Origin: Heterobasidion occidentale
Taxonomy: Eukaryota; Basidiomycota; Agaricomycetes; Russulales; Bondarzewiaceae
NCBI GenBank assembly: GCA_039111635.1
Contig: JBCAQO010000002.1
Coordinates: forward strand, 1,426,001-1,490,000
Direction: 5' to 3'
Length of the DNA: 64,000 nt
The notes under the pieces were generated by a model. The model saw only the letters and a program-made list of their open reading frames with translations. It was not told the DNA's origin and made no database searches. Shown piece after piece: positions 56,572 to 64,000 of this stretch; the first letter of the stretch is position 1, and each line of letters begins with the position of its first letter. The translations under genes and the position numbers were made by a program.

Positions 56572-59289
56572 ATGCCTCCAAGAGCTGCTCGTAAAACCAA
56601 AGCATCCCATGTGAACATTCTCAAACTCGACACCCCTCCACCTTTGAAGAGACTGAAGACCCTTGGCGCGGTATGCCTTATCCCTACACTCTGTAATCTT
56701 TCAATGACACAGGGTATGCGGGTAGCTGGCTAGCCCGCCGACCTATGGTTTTGCACGGAACGTAACATCTTCATCTCCATCTCCTGTCCATCTTCATCTC
56801 CCCTCAAAAACCGGTCAACGTGATACCAAGGGAAAGACGAAGGCGATAGATGAAGAGGAATTGATATACAGTGAGTGCCATACGACCCTCGCCCGGCACA
56901 CCCCCTAAATAATGAATATCAGATGATGATAGATTATGGGTAGATAGATATGAACCACAAATCGAGGCAAGCACATTTTTTCTTCCTTCCTTCAGGGCCA
57001 TGCGCTCTCTGAGCTTACCATCGATGTGGCATCGACTAGGCAGACCTTGCCGTGCACAAACGCAAAGTTGATGACGTGCGCAGATGGCTCACCGAGTCAT
57101 TCGATGGCGGGAAGCTCAAGAAGTTCCGTGTATGTCTTTTGAATAGTCGTGGTGCGTCTCGACAGCTGATCACACTGCTTGCAGAGGCTACTGGTTTTGA
57201 CAGGCCCGGCTGGCTCGGCCAAGACAACGACCATACGGGTCTTATCCCGCGAGCTAAACATCGAGGTCATCGAGTGGAGGAGCTCTCTCAACATGTTTCC
57301 GGCATCTGAATCATTTGGCGGTAAGCTTTGGTCACGCATTCAATAACTTTCTTCCACCGACATGTCAGTGACCTGGCAGAAGAGCACGTAGGGCACTATG
57401 ACTACGAAAGCATGATTGATCAATTCGAATCATTCCTCACGCGCGCGGGATCATACCATTCATTATTTACACCAGCTTCAATCCCGGCTTGCTCGCAGCC
57501 AATCGGGTCCACTATCCGCAAAACGCCAGGCTCAAACTCCCGACAGCTTATTCTCCTCGAGGATCTCCCGAACATACTGCATCCAGCCGTTCGGGAACGG
57601 TTCCATCACGCGCTGCGTAGTCACGTCGAGAATATGCGGGAGGATGCTGCCCCAATCGTGATTGCCTTGAGCGATACAGGTATCAGAGGAGAAGGTGGGG
57701 AGGAGAGATGGGCGGAAGGCAGCAATGCGCGGGCAAGGGGCCGCGACGATGTCGTAGATTTCCGAGCAGTCATGCCATCTGGATTGGGTGCTGCTCAGGT
57801 CATCCAGATCGCGTGCGTCGTATCAGTTCTCTTGGCATTTCTGGTTTAACGTTACATTCCTACTTTTGCGTCTGTTCTCGGTGGTGGCCCCTGGCTTTCC
57901 GGGTTCAGGTTCAATCCGATCGCTCCAACAGCTCTTACCTCCGCCTTGAAGGCCCTTCTAGCTAAATCGGGAGCGACAGTGCCACAAAAGATGCTGACCG
58001 CAATTGTTGACGGAGCAAATGGGGATATACGCAGTGCGGTCATGCGACTGGAGTTCGCTTGTGCTAAGACTATCTCAGGCGAGTCCAGACAGAGAGACAA
58101 GTACATTGGTATATCGTTTCTTATACTTCTAGCGCTGACTCGTTACTCTATAGATTGTTAGTGACAGCCGCAAGACGTGAGAGTGCGCTTGCGCTTTTCC
58201 ATCTTGTCGGCAAGGTCCTCTACAATAAACGTATGTGTGGATCCGTCGTTTGGCGTTTGATGGTTGATCAGTTCAACACCGCTATAGGGAAAGGAGATCC
58301 CCCACCCGCTTCTGCGACGAAGAGAGAGAGATTAGCTGAACAAGCACTAGATACGACCCTCAAAAATCCGAAGCCACTACCATCATGGATGAAATTTGAA
58401 GAGAGGCGAACAAGTAGGGTTGACATCGATGTAAGCTCTTCGTGATTTGACTAGCCATTTATTCACCATCCGATTATCTCAATGGACAGACACTGTATGC
58501 GGACACGTCTGTTGATGCATCACTCTTTGGATTGTATATCCATCAAAACTATACTCAGTTCTGTGAAGAGATTGACCAGTGCAATGGAGTTGTGGACGGA
58601 TTAAGCTGGCTCGATGCAAATGGGGGTGAGAGTGTACGCTAGTCATGCAAATTGCTTGACATTACATACCACTGACTCTGCTTATGTTGGATTTGGTTTC
58701 TGGGATATCGCTAGTGGCACCAAACAAATCCATACACTTTCCATCTGCAAACACTTTCGACACTTCATGCTCTTCCGAGCCCTGTGCCGAGGAGTGGACA
58801 AAGATTCGGGAAGCCTGAGTTCTTTGACAGTCTGAAGAAGGAGACAAAAGCTCTTAGCGTCATTGATACGGTCACAGACTGGCTAGTCGAGGTTCGTTAT
58901 TACCCATTTTATGCTTTCAAAGTGAGAATTTCAGATTCAAGAGGGTTTTACTAACAACCACACAGAACAGCACTACAGGTCTAGTCTGTGGATGGTCTCG
59001 AAAGTCTGTTGCTGTTGAATTGGGTGGTATACTCAGGACATTGGACTCTAATCCTCACATGCCACCTATTGTCCCTTCATCCTTCCTTATTCAGGGTATG
59101 AAGTGCCCAAGAGATCACAAGATATTCTCGGAGATCATATTTTTCAAGAAGCCTACAACACTTGAACAGGAAAGTGAAGAAACTCCTTTACCTTTGAGTA
59201 TTGATAAGGTTAGTAAAGGAGTGGTTTTGGGAGTAGAAATAAGTAGGGATGGGGAGTTAGAGGAAGACAAGATTGAATTGTTAGAATGA
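56572..59289 (+). CDS. RAD17: Checkpoint clamp loader Rad17/Rad24
   Basis: RFC-like ATPase that loads the 9-1-1 clamp on damaged DNA. ATG 56572 gives MPPRAARKTKASHVNILKLD. A 44-nt exon (56923-56966) encodes RLWVDRYEPQIE, the conserved WVDxYEP motif; the following intron begins GC and ends AG (GCAAGC...CTAG), restoring ADLAVHKRKVDDVRRWL. Walker A follows: RLLVLTGPAGSAKTTTIRVL, then IEVIEWRSSLN. Walker B is RQLILLEDLPNILH. SDTGIRGEGG, FNPIAPTALTSALKALL and VDGANGDIRSAVMRLEF complete the AAA+ module. C-terminal exons: ARRESALALFHLVGKVLYNK, RTSRVDID, SLFGLYIHQNYTQFCEEID, HALPSPVPRRGQRFGKPEFF. The last exon has WSRKSVAVELGGIL and ends in an acidic GELEEDKIELLE, TGA 59287-59289. About 13 exons; some boundaries are inferred. 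Confidence 0.9.
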
Positions 59290-59700
59290 CTAATATAATT
59301 GCTGATATATTATAATGTTGTGCTTATTGAGAAAGAAAACTATATCTATATATAAGCATTGCTTTTATAATTTCTAAATAAGTGCCTTTTTAAATACACA
59401 GTCAGATGTTCATTCTAAGGATTTCTTAATGATGCACACTTTGAGGATTATTTAATTACCTCCTATTATTTTTCTACTTAGAGTTAAATATACATTTTCT
59501 TCTTTTAGAGAACTTCTAATTTGTTTTGATGAATATTTATATAATCAAAAATATTATACCTTTAGATCATTTTGTAGTTACTCATACCACGGCCCTCCGG
59601 GCATAACCTGGGACCGGGTGGCAATGTCCATGCATAGACACTGCATGGACATGCTTTGTACTTGTCATGACATGTAGTGCTTTGCTTACGTGGCTAAAGA
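59290..59700. other. A+T-rich intergenic region
   Basis: Between RAD17 and the copia LTR. Strongly A+T-rich to about 59580, then a G+C-richer strip with short inverted words (cctccgggcataacctggg; atgcatagacactgcatggacatgc). No gene is visible. Ends with AAAGA, the probable target copy of the copia element. Confidence 0.45.
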
Positions 59701-60132
59701 TGTTATGTATAGTGCAAGCGCATGCGTAGGTATACATATGTTTTCTGTTATTTATCGTCACGTGCGCGTGCTGCCCGCTGCCCGCCGCGCCCGAGCTTAC
59801 TTACTTTCCTTATCGGTGCGGGTAAACCACCGCCGTCGTTCACCCTCTCAATCACCTGTACAGTAGCAAGCCACTGAAGTTAGATTAGCAGTATAAGAGT
59901 ACCTATAGACGGATCCTCACCTCAGGCTTTCTGTCTAGCGTCGCGCAGAAAGGCTGAGGTGAGATAAACTACTTTACATGCTATTACTCCTCTTACTTAC
60001 ATTGTCTCTCTATAGTGCTTGTACTTATAGGTGAATATTAATCAGGCTTTCTGTCTAGCGTTGCGCAGAAAGGCTGAGTGCTCGTACTTATAGTTACAGC
60101 CCCCTGCGCGAGACCGCCTCAAGATTCTAACA
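59701..60132 (+). repeat. 5' LTR of the copia element
   Basis: 432 bp from TGTTATGTATAG to GATTCTAACA, with matching TGTTA/TAACA termini. Contains a TATA-like gtataagag (59891-59899) and two copies of a long hairpin. Delimited by the primer site that starts at 60133; the partner LTR is not in view, so the left end is inferred from the terminal pattern. Confidence 0.7.
59916..60078 (+). repeat. Duplicated hairpin within the copia LTR
   Basis: Copy 1 (59916-59963) has arms CTCACCTCAGGCTTTCTG and CAGAAAGGCTGAGGTGAG (one mismatch) around a 12-nt loop TCTAGCGTCGCG. Copy 2 (60042-60078) keeps the inner stem and a loop differing by one base. The words agtgctYgtacttatag flank copy 2 (60013 and 60076), indicating a tandem duplication. 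Confidence 0.8.
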
Positions 60133-60150
60133 GGTTATTGGGCCCCGTGA
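60133..60150 (+). promoter_or_regulatory. Primer-binding site (initiator-Met half-tRNA type)
   Basis: GGTTATTGGGCCCCG directly follows the LTR. Apart from one extra T it matches GGTTATGGGCCCAG, the complement of the anticodon stem-loop 5' part of eukaryotic initiator tRNA-Met, the primer used by Ty1/copia elements that start from a tRNA fragment. Confidence 0.6.
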
Positions 60151-60210
60151 TACCCCTGTGCTAGAATATCCTACCCCTAGAAAACCTCCCCCACCCTCCC
60201 CTCCGTAAAA

Positions 60211-61383
60211 ATGTCCATGACATCCTTCTCGAGTGACACCCTCCCCTCGTCAATTCCCAAACTTGATGCCCACGATGACAATTGGGCGATTTTCTCCATC
60301 CATCTCGAGGCCGCTATCAAGGCCAAAGGGCTGTGGGGCCACTTCGATGGCACAAGCGTGCGCCCGTCCCCAGCGGCGCCAGCTGCAAGTGAAACCCTAC
60401 AAGCTACACGACAAGCCACTATCGAAAAATGGGAGAAGGATGAAAACATCTCATCTTACCTCTTGATTCAACGAATCCCCGACTCCACTGTTGTCCACAT
60501 CCGAAAGTTCACAACTGTTGCGCTCCAATGGGCCGCTATTGTCTCCGAATACACGCTCAAGGGTGCAGACGGATATGCGCCGCGTGTTCATGGAGATGCG
60601 CTGCGCCGAGAGCGGCGACGTTTGAATGTTCCTCGACGACCTGCGGACTAAAAGAGAAGAGTTAGCGGCATGTGGAGTAGAGATCGATGAGAAGGACTAC
60701 CGCTCGACTATCATCGCTGCCATCCCCGACCGGCTCTCTGACTTCGCGTCTGGCCTGCTGGCTTCCACGCGCGTACACAACCCGAAGAATGAGTTGGATA
60801 TTGATGTCTTGATCCGGGCCATGTTGGATGAGTACGAACGGCGCAAGGCAAAGCACCCCACGCACTTGGCAAGCACTCCAAAGTCTGCGAAGAAGGAGGA
60901 TGGTGAGGTCGCCATGATGGTGGCCCCGACAAAGGGGAAAGGAGGTGGAGGAGGGAGTTCAAAGCCTTATGGCCCCTGCTGGAACTGCGGAGAAAAGGGT
61001 CATTTCAAGGCTGACTGCCCAAAGCCTTTGAAACCGAAGGATGGGGGAAGGGGATCCAGAGTGAAGACAGGCGGCTCGATAAACGCCGCTGTCGAATCGG
61101 ACTTGGAGAGCGACAGATACTGGGCCATCGAGAGTGACAACGAATCCGACGTCAAGTCTGGCAGTGAGAATGAAAGTTGGCTAGGAGGGGGCGCTTCGGA
61201 ACAAGGTTCTGGTGTAGCAGGGGAGTGGTTTGACGAGCATCTTCACGAGAGGTTGTTCGACAACGATGTAGGCTTGGCCAGCCACACCGCCGCCATACCC
61301 CCGGCATCTCACCTTGGAGGTGGACAACTCGATGAATCCTCGGACGAGGCGGCAGTTGTCGCACCCACGGAACCACCCACGGA
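60211..61383 (+). pseudogene. copia gag (frameshifted)
   Basis: ATG 60211 opens MSMTSFSSDTLPSSIPKLDA, then NWAIFSIHLEAAIKAKGLWG and a DUF4219/UBN2-like gag region (YLLIQRIPDSTVVHI, WAAIVSEYTLKGA). The frame shifts near 60560-60630 to that of MFLDDLRTKREELAACG and STIIAAIPDRLSDFASG. The zinc knuckle CWNCGEKGHFKADC is intact (C-X2-C-X4-H-X4-C), followed by an acidic Ser/Glu/Asp region. Broken by the frameshift; otherwise typical. Confidence 0.85.
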
Positions 61384-64000
61384 ACCCCTGCACAAGGAGC
61401 TATACAACTCAGGAAGCACCCGGCATATCTCTCCTTACTGCGAGGACTTCGAGGACTTCGAGGACATTCCTCCGAAACCCTTCACTGCTGCGAATAAGCA
61501 AAAGTTCATGGCTACAGGAGTTGGGAACTTACTTGTGGAGATCCCTAACGGGATGATGCCCTCGAGGCTGAAACTCACCGAAGTGCTCTACTTGCCCGAG
61601 GTCGGATACACGCTCGTATCGGTCGGCCGTCTCGACGCGCTGGGCTACTCGGTCATTTTTGCAGACGGCAAGTGTGGGATCACGGACCCGTCAGGCACAA
61701 AGATGGTGAGGTACCAAAGTCGCGAAAGGGCTTGTACCGCATCACTTGAGGGGCCTCGGCGGCCGGTACAAAGGACGAAGGAGAAACATTGTATGCGGCA
61801 GTGGAAGCCGTCCCTGTCATGGAGCTCCATAGGCAGATGGGTCATATTGCACCAAAAGCTGCCGAACGTCTGGTAAAAGAGGGTCTGGTCACCGGCCTGC
61901 ATCTCGACAACTCAGGGAGCGAGCCTACCTTTTGCAAGGCTTGTATCTTTGCAAAGGCAAAGCGCCACCCTATCGCGAAGGAGCGCGAAGGCGAGCGTGC
62001 CGCTTCATTTGGTGCCGAGGTTCACACTGATCTCTGGGGACCGGTGCCTGCACCTACACTGCGAGGACACCGTTACTACATGTCCTTCACGGACAATCGT
62101 ACCTGGTTGACTTATCTCTACTTCTTGCGGAACAAGAGTGAGGCTTTCGGAGCCTATACCCAGTTCGAGGCCATGTGCAACACGCAGTACGGAGCGCAGA
62201 TAAAGGTCCTACACTCCGACAGGGGAGGGGAGTACCTCAGTACTGCTTTCACAGAACACCTCTGAAATGTGGGCACTCTTCAGAAGTTGATGGTGCATGA
62301 CACACCCGTGCACAATGGCGTTGCCGAACGCTTAAATCTCACGATTTTGACGGCAGTATGGGTGATGCTTCACGAGAGCGGACTTCTGAAGATGTTGTGG
62401 GGAGAGGCCACGCGCCATGCATGCTGGCTGAAGAACTGGATGACGACGAAGGCTGTTGATGGCATGACACCTTATGAAGCCGCGACAGGCCGCAAGCCGG
62501 ACCTGCGTGCAGCCCAAGTATGGGGGTGTCGTGTATGGGTGCACGATCCTTCGGGTTCGAAGTTGGATGTGCAGGCTAAGGAAGGTCGTTGGGTGGGTGT
62601 CAATGAGGAAGCAAAAGGCTGCCGCATGTACTGGCCTGCTACCCGGTCAGTCACTGTCGAGAGGAACACCTATTTTGCTCTGCCCATGACAAATGTCTTG
62701 GGGGGGAGGAAACAGGTGAAGTTCTACAGAACTTACCTACTCTTCCAAACGAGACGACCGCCACGGACACCCATGTGCCCCCGCCCACCTCGACAGCTCC
62801 GCCACCGCAGCCAGAGCATCTGCGATGATCCACACGGATCAGAAAACCTGTGCAGCGTGTCCAAGACATCCTGGACAGGACCGCCGTGTCATCAACCTGC
62901 CCGTCCGACCCCGTACTTCCCACAGGACTTCAAGTGCCGAATGACGACCGTGCACTTGAGGGGGAGCATGCGGAAGGGAACAACGAGAATGCCGGAACGA
63001 GCAGAGGTTGAAGACGCCCTGGCGGCCGAAGACAATGATGACGAGGGATGGGAGTATGTGCTGGCAGCCGAGATGAGCGAAGCGGAAGCAGTAGAGCCGA
63101 GGAACTTAGCTGAGGCAAAAAGGAGACCAGACTGGCCCCTCTGGGAGAAGGCCATCGAGGAGGAACTAGAGACGTTAAGGGAAGCAGGGACTTGGAAACT
63201 GGAGGAGGCTCCAGCGGGTGCAAACATTGTGGGCTTGAAGTGGGTGTTCAAGGCGAAGAAGGACGTGGCCGGCAATGTTGTCCACTACAAGGCCCGATTG
63301 GTCGCTTAGGGTTTCAGTCAAGTACCCAGCGTGGATTATTTTGACACGTACGCACCTGTTGCGAAACTACCGTCCGTCCGCACTGTCCTTGCCCTTGCTA
63401 ACTGCCACGGCCTCGAGCTGCACCAAGTAGATATCAAGGGGGCTTACCTGAACGGCGACCTCACCTCCTCCGAGGTCATCTACATGCGCCACCCTCCCGG
63501 ATATGCACCGCCAAACGCCGCCGGACGAGTCCTACACCTGTATCGCACAATCTACGGGCTCAAGCAGTCCGGCAGACGATGGTACCAGAAACTCACCTGG
63601 ATCTTCATAAACTGCATGGGGTTCAAAAGGTGCGAGGTCAACCAAGCAGTGTTCTATCGTTGGTGTGGCGCGGAGTTGACAATTGTTGTTGTCCATGTGG
63701 ATGACTGCACGATTGCCACGATGATGATCTGGCTCATAAATGATTTCAAGGCACAGTTGCGCAAGCACGTCGAGGTTACCGACCTCGGTGAGTTGCACTG
63801 GTTGCTCGGAATTGAGGTACAGCGCGACCGTGATGCCAGAACCATCCATCTCTCCCAGCGATCATACATCGACTCCATCCTCCAACGTTTCGGTTTCGAC
63901 GAGCTCAAGCCCGTTTCGACTCCCATGGAAACCCACATCCAACTCTCATCCACCCAGGCTCCTCAGACGACAGCGCAGTATGCAACTATGCGTGACGTAC
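61384..64000 (+). pseudogene. copia pol: protease, integrase, RT (broken, partial)
   Basis: Protease: the active-site segment is LYNSGSTRHIS, where the family has D-S-G, so the catalytic Asp is Asn; then LTEVLYLPEVGYTLVSVGRL. Frame changes near 61735. Integrase zinc region H-RQMGHIAPKAAERLV...FCKACIFAKAKRHP, core HTDLWGPVP, FTDNRTWLTYLYFL, LHSDRGGEYLS. An in-frame TGA follows at 62263-62265. Then HNGVAERLNLTIL and the GKKPDLR-like C-terminal domain. A TAG at 63307-63309 replaces the Gln of KARLVAQGF. RT is open from there to the end: DTYAPVAKLPSVRTVLALA, ELHQVDIKGAYLNGDL, LYGLKQ-like TIYGLKQSGRRW and VVHVDDCTIA (HVDD instead of YVDD). Confidence 0.9.

Larger units (their letters stand above)
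59701..64000 (+). mobile_element. Ty1/copia retrotransposon, 5' part (3' end beyond window)
   Basis: 5' LTR, primer site, gag and pol in the order PR-IN-RT, the Ty1/copia order. Both ORFs are broken, so this copy is inactive. The right LTR lies outside. Confidence 0.9.

Overview
The window looks like nuclear DNA of a mushroom-forming basidiomycete (Agaricomycetes). Reading frames are split by many GT-AG introns, mostly about 50-70 nt. Intergenic spaces are short and genes are often divergent. The Zn2Cys6 regulator resembles PriB of Lentinula. The repeats are basidiomycete-type chromovirus (Ty3) and Ty1/copia retrotransposons. I cannot name the species.

1-19.6 kb is a compact housekeeping block: CDC5/Cef1 splicing factor (-, 3' end off the window), PriB-like Zn2Cys6 factor (+), NUP37 (-), a MITE that fills the next divergent promoter, a 63-codon membrane-protein ORF ending 27 bp before UMP-CMP kinase (+), a DAGK/sphingosine-kinase-type lipid kinase (-), a Nit2/omega-amidase-type nitrilase (+), a farnesylated-type DnaJ (+), a multi-exon C2orf76/UPF0538 gene (-) and a GH3 beta-glucosidase with PA14 insert (+). 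A 704-bp TA-flanked inverted-repeat element lies just downstream.

21.5-51.1 kb is a nested retrotransposon complex with five LTRs, called here A (21502), B (26649), C (36690), D (42016) and E (50531). The outermost LTRs A and E share the target duplication TGCGG, so the block entered one site. A full-length 10.6-kb element (LTR B to LTR C, minus strand) is inserted in the integrase of the outer element and has the target duplication GACTT. Outer pieces run A-[B..C]-D. A second outer internal region between D and E is inverted and carries its own 1.17-kb insertion. The family has gag, protease-RT-RNaseH-integrase-chromodomain, an accessory region (ORF-X) in the env position whose best-conserved reading frame alternates along its length, and a 2.4-2.6 kb noncoding tail packed with hairpins and a recurring TAGTTTA...TTGCGGAC motif. 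The LTR carries a TATA box, and the predicted first 10 nt of the transcript are complementary to the sequence just inside the 5' LTR, as in Tf1/sushi-type self-priming. All copies are damaged.

52.2-59.3 kb returns to host genes: COG4 (+, 5' end uncertain), the ESCRT-III subunit VPS2 (-) and, divergently, the checkpoint clamp loader RAD17 (+). 59.7-64 kb is the 5' part of a degenerate Ty1/copia element with its 5' LTR, an initiator-Met half-tRNA-like primer site, and broken gag and pol. Its 3' end is outside the window.

Most interesting items: the ORF-X frame mosaic, the hairpin-cassette tail, the self-priming signature, the LTR hairpin-module swap, the MITE that has replaced a three-gene bidirectional promoter, and the probable bicistronic small-ORF/UMP-CMP kinase pair.
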